39,058 bases of DNA from an uncultured Mycoplasmatota bacterium (GCA_900549625.1 URPE01000006.1:1-39058); one strand, 5' to 3'; numbered from the stretch's first letter, positions 22,433 through 30,954 are shown. Notes: generated from the sequence alone by a model not told the origin. Numbers and translations: made by a program.

Positions 22433-23911
22433 ATGCAAAAAGAATTATTAGTGCCCGTAGGCTCATTTGAAATTTTAAAGTACGCTATTTGTGGTGGCGC
22501 AAACGCAGTCTATCTAGGTGGCCAAAAATTTGGGGCTCGTGCCTACGCTAAAAACTTTTCAGAAAGTGAAATAATTAAAGCTAGAGAGTATTGTCATTTA
22601 TATGGTGTAAAAATTTATGTAACTGTAAATACTATGATTTTTGAAAGTGCTTTTACAAGTGCTACAGAATATATTGATTTTTTATATAATGCTCATGTAG
22701 ATGCCTTAATTGTAAGTGATTTAGGCTTAATTTCTTATATTCATGAAAATTATCCTGATTTAGAAATTCATGCTTCAACCCAAGCCCATACTTTTAATCA
22801 AGATGAAATATCATTCTTAAAAACTCTTGGTGTTAAAAGGGTAGTATTTGATCGTGAAATGTCTTTAGAAGAAATAGAAAATATTAAAGATATCGAAAAA
22901 GAAGTTTTTATTCATGGAGCTTTATGTGCCTGCTATTCAGGTCAATGTCTTATTAGTGCCTTGCATAAAAAAAGAAGTGGTAACCTTGGTAGTTGTGAAG
23001 GTAGTTGTCGTATGCCTTATAAATTATATCGTCATAATAAACAAATAAATGACTATGGAGCCTATCCTTTGTCTACTAAAGAACTAAATACTAGTACTTC
23101 TTTTGCTAAATTATTAAAAAGTGATATAACTAGTTTTAAAATAGAAGGACGAATGAAAAGTAAAGAATATGTTTATTATGTTACTCATCTATATAAAAGA
23201 CTAATGGAAGAATATAGTAAATATAAAACTTGTACCATTAACAATGAAGATACTAAAACACTCGAATGTCTTTTTTATCGTGGTTTCACTAATGGTTATC
23301 TATTTAATGAAAAAAATATCTATGAACCTAAAACTAGTAATCATCAAGGTTCATTCTTAGGTGAAGTTGTATCTATTAGAAAAGACCGACTTGGTATTAA
23401 GCTTGCAAGTGATTTATATCAGGGTGATGCTATTCGTTTTACGTTTGATAACACTGGTATGTATGTTAATTATTTGTATGATGCCAAAGACAATTTAATA
23501 TCCCATGGTGTAAAAGGAAGTATTGTATATGTAAAAAATAGCAATGATAAATTAATCAATTCTTCTGTTCGTAAAACAGTTAATTCCGTGTTAATTAAAA
23601 ACTTAAACAATATAACAGAACCAAAAATAAAAATCACTATGTCATTTACATGTACAATGAGTGTTATTTCACTAACTATTTCAGATTTCCAAAATAATAT
23701 TACTGTTAAATGTTCGGGGGCAGAACCTGCTACAAACAAAATAACAACTAAAGAAGAAATTGAGTCCAAATTATTAAAACTTGGTAATACTCCCTTTATA
23801 TGTGAAAATATTACGATTAATATTATAGGTGATTTGTTTATTCCTATTTCAAAAGTCAATAATTTAAGAAGAGAAGCAATTACTAAACTAATAGAAAGGA
23901 GATCTAAATAA
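22433..23911 (+). CDS. U32-family protein, probable tRNA/rRNA hydroxylase (TrhP/RlhA type)
   Basis: U32 proteins, long labelled peptidases, include TrhP (5-hydroxyuridine in tRNA) and RlhA (5-hydroxycytidine in 23S rRNA), which use prephenate-dependent chemistry and an iron-sulfur cluster. The family signature is intact: EVFIHGALCACYSGQCLIS near residue 162, followed by GNLGSCEGSCRMPY, supplying the cluster cysteines. STKELN and FKIEGRMKSKEYV are also typical. At 492 residues it includes the C-terminal beta domain (SFLGEVVSIRKDRLGIKL). ATG 22433 follows AAGGA. The next gene starts with its stop overlapping by one base. Which RNA is modified cannot be told here. Confidence 0.85.
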   Translation: MQKELLVPVGSFEILKYAICGGANAVYLGGQKFGARAYAKNFSESEIIKAREYCHLYGVKIYVTVNTMIFESAFTSATEYIDFLYNAHVDALIVSDLGLISYIHENYPDLEIHASTQAHTFNQDEISFLKTLGVKRVVFDREMSLEEIENIKDIEKEVFIHGALCACYSGQCLISALHKKRSGNLGSCEGSCRMPYKLYRHNKQINDYGAYPLSTKELNTSTSFAKLLKSDITSFKIEGRMKSKEYVYYVTHLYKRLMEEYSKYKTCTINNEDTKTLECLFYRGFTNGYLFNEKNIYEPKTSNHQGSFLGEVVSIRKDRLGIKLASDLYQGDAIRFTFDNTGMYVNYLYDAKDNLISHGVKGSIVYVKNSNDKLINSSVRKTVNSVLIKNLNNITEPKIKITMSFTCTMSVISLTISDFQNNITVKCSGAEPATNKITTKEEIESKLLKLGNTPFICENITINIIGDLFIPISKVNNLRREAITKLIERRSK

Positions 23912-24534
23912 TGTTAAATCTTTTTGCTTTTATTACTACTGAAGAACAATATAAAGAACTTTTAAAATATCATGTCCATGGTATTTGTACAAATAATTAT
24001 GAATTAGCTTTAAAATATCAAGATATTTATTATGAAATAGGTAGTGATGAGACTTTAAAAGTAATACCAACTAATCTCCTTGCTAACGATGTAGGTATAA
24101 TCTATAAATACAAAGACTGTCATAATATCATAACTAATTTTAATTTAAACGTAGCTAATACGGCCACAATTAAACTTTTGAAAGATAATAATGTTAAATA
24201 TATAGGTATATCTTTAGAATGCTCTATTAAAGATTTAGAAAATTTATCTTTTAAAGATAATATTATCTGTTATTTATATGGTAGACCAAGGGTAATGATA
24301 TTAAAAGTCCATCCCTTCTTGCAAGATGGTGATATTTTAAAAAATATTAATAATAAAGAATACCAAGTAAAAAAAGAAAAAGACAAAATAGTTTTATATC
24401 ATTATGATGTGTTAGACAAAAGAAAACAAATAAGTTCTTATACAACTAATGGTATAAACAATTTCTATTTACATTTTACGAATGAATCACCATCTGTGAT
24501 AGCAGATATTATAAAAAGTATTATTGAAAAATAA
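23911..24534 (+). CDS. Degenerate U32-like partner protein
   Basis: A 207-residue protein encoded directly after the U32 gene (TAATG overlap, ribosome site AAAGGAG), so made in tandem with it. The middle IKLLKDNNVKYIGISLECSIKDLENL and YGRPRVMILKVHPFLQD resemble the second TIM-barrel half seen at the C terminus of larger U32/DUF3656 proteins, where YGxxPLMxxxxCP is usual. The Cys of that motif is missing here (KVHPF). It is probably a structural or RNA-binding partner of the U32 enzyme. I do not recognise a named family with certainty. Confidence 0.6.
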   Translation: MLNLFAFITTEEQYKELLKYHVHGICTNNYELALKYQDIYYEIGSDETLKVIPTNLLANDVGIIYKYKDCHNIITNFNLNVANTATIKLLKDNNVKYIGISLECSIKDLENLSFKDNIICYLYGRPRVMILKVHPFLQDGDILKNINNKEYQVKKEKDKIVLYHYDVLDKRKQISSYTTNGINNFYLHFTNESPSVIADIIKSIIEK

Positions 24535-24617
24535 AATCATGTCAAATTAGTTATAACATATGACTTTTATTAAAAAATTTGATATAGTATAAGGGTAATA
24601 TAGAAAGGGGTGTGGTT

Positions 24618-25367
24618 ATGCAACCACCAAAAGTAATGGCTCATTTAAAACCAGCGCATATTTCTTGCTCTAAAGAAGATATTGCACCTATTGTTATTAT
24701 GCCAGGAGATCCACTAAGAGCTAAATATATATCTGAAAAATATTTAGAAGATGCTAGATTAATTAATACTGTTAGAAACATGTATGGCTATACTGGTACA
24801 TATAAAGGCACCCGTGTAACTGTAATGGCTCATGGTATGGGTATGCCTAGTGTAAGTATTTATGCATTTGAATTATTATATTTCTTTGGTGTAAAAAAAA
24901 TAATAAGAATTGGTACATGTGGAGCATTAGATGAAAGAATTAATGTGCCTGAGCTAATTATTGCAAACGATAGTTATACAGAAGCAAACTTTGCTTATTC
25001 TTATAATGGTGATCCTACACATATCGCTTATCCTAGTGAAAAACTTACTAGCATTATTACTAAAAAAGCTCAAGAAAAAGGTTTGAATTACCACGTTGGA
25101 ACAGTTATGTGTACCGAACAATTTGGTTTTTATTCTGATAATGAACATGTCTTAAATAGAGTTCCTAAAGATATTCATTTATTAGGTGAAGAAATGGAAA
25201 CTTTTGCTTTGTTTCATATAGCAAATAGTTTTAAAGCCGAGTCAGCTGCGATATTAACAGTTGTAGATAGCAAATTTAATGAAGACTTCTTAACTCCAGA
25301 ACAAAGAGAAAAGTCATTAGATGATATGATAACACTTGCTTTAGATAGCATAGTAAAAGAGGACTAA
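24618..25367 (+). CDS. deoD: Purine nucleoside phosphorylase, DeoD type
   Basis: The hexameric purine nucleoside phosphorylase that cleaves (deoxy)inosine, guanosine and adenosine to base and (deoxy)ribose-1-phosphate for salvage. Motifs: IVIMPGDPLRAKYI (phosphate site), HGMGMPSVSIYAFELL, IRIGTCGAL, and GEEMETFALF, which supplies the ribose-binding Met-Glu. The catalytic Asp is in LTVVDSK. Length 249 is slightly above E. coli DeoD. ATG 24618 sits seven bases after AAAGGGG; GTG 24612 would abut the ribosome site. It has its own terminator. Confidence 0.95.
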   Translation: MQPPKVMAHLKPAHISCSKEDIAPIVIMPGDPLRAKYISEKYLEDARLINTVRNMYGYTGTYKGTRVTVMAHGMGMPSVSIYAFELLYFFGVKKIIRIGTCGALDERINVPELIIANDSYTEANFAYSYNGDPTHIAYPSEKLTSIITKKAQEKGLNYHVGTVMCTEQFGFYSDNEHVLNRVPKDIHLLGEEMETFALFHIANSFKAESAAILTVVDSKFNEDFLTPEQREKSLDDMITLALDSIVKED

Positions 25368-25382
25368 AAAGCCCTCTTTTAT
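25355..25382. terminator. Bidirectional terminator between deoD and the collagen-like gene
   Basis: AAAGAGG and CCTCTTT pair around an 11-nt loop, with T4 on the plus side and a T-run on the minus side. It serves two convergent genes. Confidence 0.75.
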
Positions 25383-26158
25383 TATGCGGCTGGTCCCGTA
25401 GGTCCTTGTGGAATAGTCAAATCTAACGAATAAGTATTATTACCTAAACTATTAATAGTTGCAGCTGCATTAGTTCCTGGATTTCCAGTTGTTACTGTTC
25501 CAATTTGTAAATTAATCGCTGGTCCCGTAGGTCCGGTAGGCCCTTGTTCACCAGCAGCTCCAGCAACACCTTGAGGTCCGGCAGGTCCAGTAGGTCCGGT
25601 AGGCCCTTGTTCCCCAGCAGCCCCAGCAACTCCTTGAGGTCCGGCAGGTCCAGTAGGTCCGGTAGGTCCTTGTTCCCCGGCAGTACCAGCAATACCTTGA
25701 GGTCCGGCAGGTCCAGTAGGTCCAGTAGGTCCTTGTTCCCCAGCAGTACCAGCAATACCTTGAGGTCCGGCAGGTCCAGTAGGTCCGGTAGGCCCTTGTT
25801 CCCCGGCAATACCGGCAATGCCTTGAGGTCCCGTAGGTCCAGTAGGTCCAGTAGGCCCTTGTTCCCCGGCAGTACCGGCAATACCTTGAGGTCCAGTAGG
25901 TCCAGTAGGCCCAGTAGGCCCGGTAGGTCCAGCAGGTATAACAAAATTTAATATTGCGTTTTCACTAGTTCCAGCATTAACAACAGATGGACTTGAACCA
26001 GGTAGACCTTGTGTCGTCGTTCCAACGTTTATAGTCGCGGGACCCGTAGGTCCGGTAGGCCCAATCACACTTCTAGTTGAACAGCAACATCCCTGTTGAA
26101 AATTACTTTTTTGGGCATTTTTAACATAGTTGTATGCTTTTTCATAATCTCGATTCAT
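25382..26158 (-). CDS. Collagen-like repeat surface protein
   Basis: 258 residues, mostly Gly-X-Y collagen triplets (GPTGPTGPA) as in Bacillus exosporium and other bacterial collagen-like proteins. A short N-terminal head contains a Cys triplet (QQGCCCSTRS, residues 24-26). A non-collagen block follows (INVGTTTQGLPGSSPSVVNAG). Six 21-residue units GPQG(I/V)AG(T/I/A)AGEQGPTGPTGPA then span residues 89-214, and a C-terminal cap (TVTTGNPGTNAAATINSLG) precedes GPTGPAA. No clear signal peptide is seen. ATG 26158 follows AAAAGGAG. The region is much richer in GC than its surroundings because of Gly/Pro codons. Confidence 0.9.
   Translation of the reverse strand: MNRDYEKAYNYVKNAQKSNFQQGCCCSTRSVIGPTGPTGPATINVGTTTQGLPGSSPSVVNAGTSENAILNFVIPAGPTGPTGPTGPTGPQGIAGTAGEQGPTGPTGPTGPQGIAGIAGEQGPTGPTGPAGPQGIAGTAGEQGPTGPTGPAGPQGIAGTAGEQGPTGPTGPAGPQGVAGAAGEQGPTGPTGPAGPQGVAGAAGEQGPTGPTGPAINLQIGTVTTGNPGTNAAATINSLGNNTYSLDLTIPQGPTGPAA
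25517..25894 (-). repeat. Six tandem 63-bp repeats in the collagen-like gene
   Basis: Each unit encodes a 21-residue GPQG...GPTGPTGPA block. Units differ mainly at the I/V and T/I/A positions; the last two encode identical protein. Such arrays change copy number by slippage or recombination. Confidence 0.85.
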
Positions 26159-26183
26159 AATAGACTCCTTTTCTTCATAAAGG

Positions 26184-26191
26184 ATTATAAC
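26184..26191 (-). promoter_or_regulatory. Extended -10 promoter of the collagen-like gene
   Basis: The minus strand reads TGTTATAAT (TATAAT at 26184-26189) just before the AAAAGGAG ribosome site, with a weak TTATAA at 17 nt upstream. The rest of the 26159-26390 intergenic stretch shows nothing else recognisable. Confidence 0.45.
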
Positions 26192-26356
26192 AAATTAATT
26201 CCTTTATTATAAAGTATGCTAAAAAAATCTATTTGTACCTGCTAAAAACCCAAGTCAACTTAAAATAAAGACGTATACTATAACTAGGAAACTATATAGC
26301 TCATTAATATCACCACTCAATTTAAATATATTTTTGTAAATTTTTTGAAAAAGTAT

Positions 26357-26364
26357 GATATAAT
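26357..26364 (+). promoter_or_regulatory. -10 box for the 777-residue coiled-coil gene
   Basis: TGATATAAT: TATAAT at 26359-26364 with a TG extension, 26 nt before ATG 26391. Confidence 0.5.
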
Positions 26365-26390
26365 TTTTAAAGTAGAAAGAGTGGTTAAAG

Positions 26391-28724
26391 ATGAGAGAAG
26401 AAATAATAGAAGAATATATTGCTCAAATTTCCAAAATTGAAAGTGAAATCCAAACTTTAAAAGAAAAAAACAATGATTTGCTAAAAAGTTATGATGATTA
26501 TATAGAAGTAATAAGTAAAATAAATAATGAATTAACACACACGGCGGATAAAGAAGAGACTATGTTAGATAATTACAAAATGAAACTTGCTACAGCAACT
26601 ATCGAATTTGATAAGCTTTTATCTGAACTAGTACATAATAAAGAACGCCTTGCTAGTACCGAAGCACAATATGATTCACTAAAGGATCTTAAAAAATTGT
26701 GTACCAAAAGAGTAAAATTGATTTCTATTATGGACGCTATGGCAATAAATAAAGAACAAGAAGATGCACCTTTAGAATATATAGAAAATTATGATGGTCA
26801 AAAAATATCTATTTTAAAAACACAGGTCCCAGAATATCAAGAATATATGCTTGAACTAGAAAAAATAGATGCTACTATAGAAGAACAACTTAATAATTTA
26901 GCTAAAAGCAATACAGAAAGTGAAGTAAACTCATCTGCTGATTATCTTGTTAATAGTAGTTATTTATCCAATGAACTTTCTGGGTTAAATCTAGATACTT
27001 TACAACAAGAACGTGCCCAAATAATATCAGATATGACAAGTATTGAAAACATGCCAGGCAAAAAATCTTTATTTAATGTGAAAGTAAATGATAAACAAAT
27101 AAAAAAACAAATATCTTCAAAATATATTAATAAATATAAAGGACTATATAATAGATTAGTATCTATTGATTTAGAAATAGCATCTTTAAATAATTTTGTT
27201 CCCCAAATAACTTTTGATGAAGATCTATACAACAATATGACTGAATTACAAAAACTTGCTTATGCTGCCAACTTAGAATTACAAATCGAAAATAGTGAGC
27301 ATAATAGTCTTGTTTATATTGATAAACATACAAATAAAAAGATACCTATGCAATATAAAAGCTTATATGAAAGATTACTAAGAATTACTAACCAAAAGAA
27401 AACACCTAACTATTTAGAAAGTCCATTAAGTAAAGAATATTTAAGTAAAAGAACACTTCATGATCAAAAAGATTATTATAAATCACTTGCTTTAGAAATA
27501 ATAAAAGCCCCAAAAACAAATCCTGTAGTATATTCTTACAAAGATATTTTTGTGACAATTGATAAAAGTTTAGAGCCTTTATTTAAAGAGACTATTGAAA
27601 ATTATGATTTAATATCAACTAAAGCTAAAGAAGAATTAGCAAATGCAAATATTAAGATAGAAGATATTACTAGTCTAATACCTAAAGAACCTATTACTGT
27701 GACTGCTAAAAATAAAAGTGTAACAATTGATAAAAGTAATGTTGTAACCCTTAGTGAACTAGAAAGTAGTGCAAGTAACTTAGAAGAATTGATGACTGAT
27801 GATTTATCATGCGCTATTCCAATTACTTATCCCGATAATTTAGATATCACAATTGATGAAGAATATATAAAAACTTTAAACAAAGAAGAAGAAAAAGCTT
27901 ATTACAAATTAAAGCTTCATGATATAGAGCTTCATTCCAAAAACAAAGCCAAAGTTTTAGAAATAGTTGATAAACAACCTTATCGTTATGATGAAAATTA
28001 CAGTGGATTATTCCACGAAATAGTAAGAAGATATAATAATATTATAAAAGATGAGGAAAAACCTCTTACCGTTACCGAAAAAAGAAGACCTAAATTCCTA
28101 GATAAAATTAAAAAAGGTCTTAAAAAGAAAAGTATTCAAATAACTCTTGGGGCTGTAGCTTTACTTGGTGTTTTGGCAGCTAATCGTAAAAATGATTTTA
28201 ATTTAGATCAAAATGCTTATGAAACACCTACAGTTACTAATATTGAATCTTTAAGTGATGTCGCTGATAATGCGCCAACTAAAGAAGATGAAAAAATACT
28301 TGATATAGTAAATAAAAATTTAGAGACTGATGATACAAAAATAGAAGAAGATATCTTAGGACAAACATTTAGACTTAATAAAGATGCAGGACTATATTCT
28401 CGTTACTATTCAAGTACGGCAGAAACACCACTTTATAAAAACGATCTTTATACAACCATTGGCGTTTTATTAGAAACCAATTATGGCGAAGAAATAAGAG
28501 TTGATTATAACACCCCAGACTGCGAAGAAATTATATATAATGTGTTAGAACAAGGTGGAAAAATTATAAAAAGACAAGCAGTTTGTGCCACTGGATTACA
28601 AGATTTTCTAAATACAGGAATTCCTACTGGTATTGTAGATGAAAATAAAATTACCATTGTAAATGAAAACTCAGAATTAAAAAACATGATTATTTCTTCG
28701 TTAAATAATGGAAGGAGTAGATAA
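26391..28724 (+). CDS. Unknown large coiled-coil protein with one C-terminal membrane span
   Basis: 777 residues that I cannot place in a known family. The first 120 residues are a strongly heptad-like coiled coil (EEYIAQISKIESEIQTLKEK ...). Residues 150-560 contain repeated similar blocks, for example YKGLYNRLVSIDLEI, YKSLYERLLRITNQK and YSGLFHEIVRRYNNI, each preceded by a TEL/TLN-EE-KAYY-LKLE-like helix, which suggests three diverged internal repeats. A basic stretch (KKGLKKKS) precedes one hydrophobic span at about 584-598. By the positive-inside rule the N terminus is cytoplasmic and the last 180 residues lie outside. A small protein follows with its own GGAGT site. Confidence 0.75.
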   Translation: MREEIIEEYIAQISKIESEIQTLKEKNNDLLKSYDDYIEVISKINNELTHTADKEETMLDNYKMKLATATIEFDKLLSELVHNKERLASTEAQYDSLKDLKKLCTKRVKLISIMDAMAINKEQEDAPLEYIENYDGQKISILKTQVPEYQEYMLELEKIDATIEEQLNNLAKSNTESEVNSSADYLVNSSYLSNELSGLNLDTLQQERAQIISDMTSIENMPGKKSLFNVKVNDKQIKKQISSKYINKYKGLYNRLVSIDLEIASLNNFVPQITFDEDLYNNMTELQKLAYAANLELQIENSEHNSLVYIDKHTNKKIPMQYKSLYERLLRITNQKKTPNYLESPLSKEYLSKRTLHDQKDYYKSLALEIIKAPKTNPVVYSYKDIFVTIDKSLEPLFKETIENYDLISTKAKEELANANIKIEDITSLIPKEPITVTAKNKSVTIDKSNVVTLSELESSASNLEELMTDDLSCAIPITYPDNLDITIDEEYIKTLNKEEEKAYYKLKLHDIELHSKNKAKVLEIVDKQPYRYDENYSGLFHEIVRRYNNIIKDEEKPLTVTEKRRPKFLDKIKKGLKKKSIQITLGAVALLGVLAANRKNDFNLDQNAYETPTVTNIESLSDVADNAPTKEDEKILDIVNKNLETDDTKIEEDILGQTFRLNKDAGLYSRYYSSTAETPLYKNDLYTTIGVLLETNYGEEIRVDYNTPDCEEIIYNVLEQGGKIIKRQAVCATGLQDFLNTGIPTGIVDENKITIVNENSELKNMIISSLNNGRSR

Positions 28725-28725
28725 A

Positions 28726-28980
28726 ATGAATTATCAAGAATATGATATTGTAAGAATTGATGATAAAGAATATGTTATAGCTAAAACTAGTGAAATTAAC
28801 TCAAACAAATATTTATTGTTAGTTAGAACAGATGAAGAAGAAAATATTTATTCAAATGATATTTTAATTAGAAAGCAATCTATTTATAATAATATTGAAC
28901 CTGATAAATTATATCCTTTAAGTGATGAAGAAAAAGCATCTATTTATCCAATGTTAAAAGATTTATTAGAAGAGAGTTAA
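28726..28980 (+). CDS. Small unknown acidic protein
   Basis: 84 residues from ATG 28726, which follows GAAGGAG at a good distance; the earlier ATG 28708 lies inside the upstream gene. It begins MNYQEYDIVRIDDKEYVIA, consistent with a small beta-barrel-like fold, then LLVRTDEEENIYSNDILIRK and a C-terminal helix. The start is one base past the stop of the 777-residue gene, so they form one operon and probably act together. I do not recognise the family. Confidence 0.7.
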   Translation: MNYQEYDIVRIDDKEYVIAKTSEINSNKYLLLVRTDEEENIYSNDILIRKQSIYNNIEPDKLYPLSDEEKASIYPMLKDLLEES

Positions 28981-28993
28981 TCTCTTTTTCTTT
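28970..28993 (+). terminator. Terminator after the small acidic protein
   Basis: AAGAGA-GTTAA-TCTCTT followed by a T-rich tract (TTTCTTTT). The stem begins in the last codons of the gene. Confidence 0.7.
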
Positions 28994-29039
28994 TAATAAT
29001 ATGGAAAACGCCAAAAAATAATTAAATTACTTTTTTTAG

Positions 29040-29068
29040 TTGAAAGATTCTTTGTATTATTAGATAAT
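29040..29068 (+). promoter_or_regulatory. Promoter of the flippase-like/pseudopilin operon
   Basis: TTGAAA (29040-29045), a 17-nt spacer, then GATAAT (29063-29068). It leaves a leader of about 80 nt before ATG 29154. Confidence 0.6.
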
Positions 29069-29153
29069 ATGACTAGGTGATTACTACTAGCAGATGACTT
29101 ATAAAGTTATAAGAAATTTATGTTTTCTCTTATTTTTGGAAAGGTGGCTAATT

Positions 29154-30194
29154 ATGAGTAAGAAAAAGTATTTATTATCAATTTTATTATTTTTATTTTT
29201 AACTTTTGGTACCTATTACTTTGTATTTAAAGATTATTCATTTTCTTTATTTTTATCTTCTTTAAGTTATTGTAATCCACTTTTTATAGTAATATCATTT
29301 GTCTCTATGTTTTTCTGGGCTTTTTTTGAAGCACTATATTTAAAAGTAATGTGTTTTTATATGGGCTATAAAATAAGCTATTATAAGGCCTTTGGATATG
29401 TCTTTACTGAATGCTATTTCTCGGCTATAACGCCTAGTAGCATTGGTGGCCAACCAGTACAAATGGCCGAAATGAGTCACGATGGTATTCCTTACCGTGT
29501 TAGTAGTGTAATAATTCTTTTAAATACTCTTATATATAAGATAGCTTTAATAATTATTGCTACAATAGGTATAATTCTTTTTAAAGATATATTATTTTCT
29601 TTTAATACCCTTTTTAACTGGCTAGTCTTACTTGGATTTATTACGACTATTCTTTTAATAATTTGTTTTCTCATATTAGTATATTCTAAAAAGTTAATGT
29701 ATTACATAGTAAAACTTGTGATATGTGTATTAAATAAACTACATATTTTTAAAAGTATAAAAGAAAAAGAAAATAAGTTAAATGCATCTTTAAAAGATTA
29801 TCAAGAATGTGCACTTCTTACTAAGAAAAAACCAGCAATATTAATAATAAGCCTAATTATACTATTATGCCAAAGATTAAGTATTTTGGCTGTTAGTTAT
29901 TTTATATATAAATCCTTTGGTTTAAACGATAATTCTATTTATTTCATCATTGCTATGCAATCATGTATTACCCTTGGGTCTGATTTTATGCCTTTTCCTG
30001 GGGGAGTAGTAGTAGCAGAAGAATTACTATTTGAAGCAAATAAAATTATTTATGGCTCTAATTTAGCAACACCAGCGATGATTTTACTTCGTACCATTAG
30101 TTTTTATAGTATAGTTATATTTAGTTTATTGTTTTATATTTATTTTCATTTTAAAAAAAGAAACAAATCGGAAGTTATAGGAGGATACCAATGA
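29154..30194 (+). CDS. LPG-synthase transmembrane-domain (UPF0104/flippase-like) protein
   Basis: A polytopic membrane protein of 346 residues with about eight spans, matching the lysylphosphatidylglycerol synthase TM region family (PF03706). Diagnostic segments: SAITPSSIGGQPVQMAEM around residue 90, where the GGxP motif is typical, and LGSDFMPFPGGVVVAEELLF near residue 280. The soluble aminoacyl-transferase domain of MprF is absent, so it resembles the stand-alone lipid flippase-like members. I chose ATG 29154 after AAAGGTGG; the longer in-frame start at 29094 has no ribosome site. The stop overlaps the pseudopilin start (ATGA). Confidence 0.85.
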   Translation: MSKKKYLLSILLFLFLTFGTYYFVFKDYSFSLFLSSLSYCNPLFIVISFVSMFFWAFFEALYLKVMCFYMGYKISYYKAFGYVFTECYFSAITPSSIGGQPVQMAEMSHDGIPYRVSSVIILLNTLIYKIALIIIATIGIILFKDILFSFNTLFNWLVLLGFITTILLIICFLILVYSKKLMYYIVKLVICVLNKLHIFKSIKEKENKLNASLKDYQECALLTKKKPAILIISLIILLCQRLSILAVSYFIYKSFGLNDNSIYFIIAMQSCITLGSDFMPFPGGVVVAEELLFEANKIIYGSNLATPAMILLRTISFYSIVIFSLLFYIYFHFKKRNKSEVIGGYQ

Positions 30195-30580
30195 AAAAAG
30201 GTTTTACATTAATTGAACTTATTATTACAATCGCTTTACTAGGTCTAATTGGAACTATCATTGCCACAAATATGACTGGCATATTAGATAGTGAACAAGA
30301 AAAAGAATATAAAAAATTTCAAAAAACATTAACTGAAGCGGCATGCGTTTATGTAGATTCAAATGCTTATTTGAAAATTAATGGTACAGAATGTTCAAAA
30401 CAAGATGGATGCCTTGTAGGGGTAGGAACAATTTTATCCCAAGGCTTAATTACTGAAGATGATTTGCTTAATCCTAAAACAGGCCTAAAGATTAATACTT
30501 TCGATTCTGTTATTATTGTAAATTATGAAAATGGTGTAAAAAAATGTATTTATGATGAAGCAAGAATTAAAGAAGAATAA
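30191..30580 (+). CDS. Type IV pilin-like (pseudopilin) protein
   Basis: 129 residues starting MKKGFTLIELIITIALLGLI, the class III prepilin signal. A prepilin peptidase would cut after Gly4, leaving N-methylated Phe, and the essential Glu is at mature position 5. The single hydrophobic helix is followed by a small globular domain with four cysteines (EAACVYVD, GTECSKQDGCLVGV, VKKCIYDE) that could form two disulfides. ATG 30191 follows GGAGG and overlaps the flippase-like stop. No pilus ATPase, platform protein or prepilin peptidase is in the window, so its assembly machinery must be elsewhere. Confidence 0.88.
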   Translation: MKKGFTLIELIITIALLGLIGTIIATNMTGILDSEQEKEYKKFQKTLTEAACVYVDSNAYLKINGTECSKQDGCLVGVGTILSQGLITEDDLLNPKTGLKINTFDSVIIVNYENGVKKCIYDEARIKEE

Positions 30581-30606
30581 ATTTAATATAGAATGGGTGT
30601 GTAGAT

Positions 30607-30855
30607 ATGGAAAAAAATTATTTAATTTTGTTTGGTTTTGTAATGGCTATTATCATTATTAAACTTATTATTGCTTTTTTAATAACTAATAAGTTAGAAG
30701 AAATTATTCTTTTAAAAAAGGTAGACATAAATGCTTGGGGTTTAATGCTTTTTTTGAATTTCTTTTTTGGTATTGTTGGCGTTATTATCTCGGTATTAAT
30801 AACCATTGCTATTCCAAGTAACCATCTTGAAGATGATATTAATGGTGAAGAGTAG
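30607..30855 (+). CDS. Small two-span membrane protein
   Basis: 82 residues with two hydrophobic helices (YLILFGFVMAIIIIKLIIAFL and about residues 45-70, LMLFLNFFFGIVGVIISVLI). They are separated by a charged loop, and the tail is acidic. ATG 30607 follows GGGTGTG. It lies 26 nt after the pseudopilin and before a terminator, so it is probably the last gene of that operon. No family recognised. Confidence 0.7.
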   Translation: MEKNYLILFGFVMAIIIIKLIIAFLITNKLEEIILLKKVDINAWGLMLFLNFFFGIVGVIISVLITIAIPSNHLEDDINGEE

Positions 30856-30887
30856 GTATTTTTTATAACAGGTAAATGTTAAAGAGG

Positions 30888-30917
30888 TTAAGAATTATAG
30901 AAATTCTTAATTTTTTT
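30888..30917 (+). terminator. Terminator upstream of the hrcA operon
   Basis: A perfect 9-bp stem (TTAAGAATT / AATTCTTAA) with a 5-nt loop and T7. It separates the pseudopilin operon from the heat-shock operon. Confidence 0.85.
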
Positions 30918-30927
30918 GTAAAAATAA

Positions 30928-30954
30928 TTAGCAATGTGTATTGACAAGTGCTAA
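30928..30954 (+). promoter_or_regulatory. CIRCE operator 1 of the hrcA operon
   Basis: TTAGCAATG, a 9-nt spacer, then AAGTGCTAA: a near-consensus HrcA operator. It contains the -35 box of the promoter. Confidence 0.92.

Noticed and set aside
24533..24571. Possible terminator after the second U32-like gene (AAAATCATGT...ACATATGACTTTT)
   Set aside because: Pairing is irregular, with bulges and no proper U-tract, so it was not listed as a feature.
25492..25951. Long repetitive ORFs on both strands over the collagen repeat region, and the idea of a CRISPR array
   Set aside because: The 63-bp units are contiguous and encode Gly-X-Y triplets in one frame. There are no unique spacers, and the other frames are shadows of the repeat.
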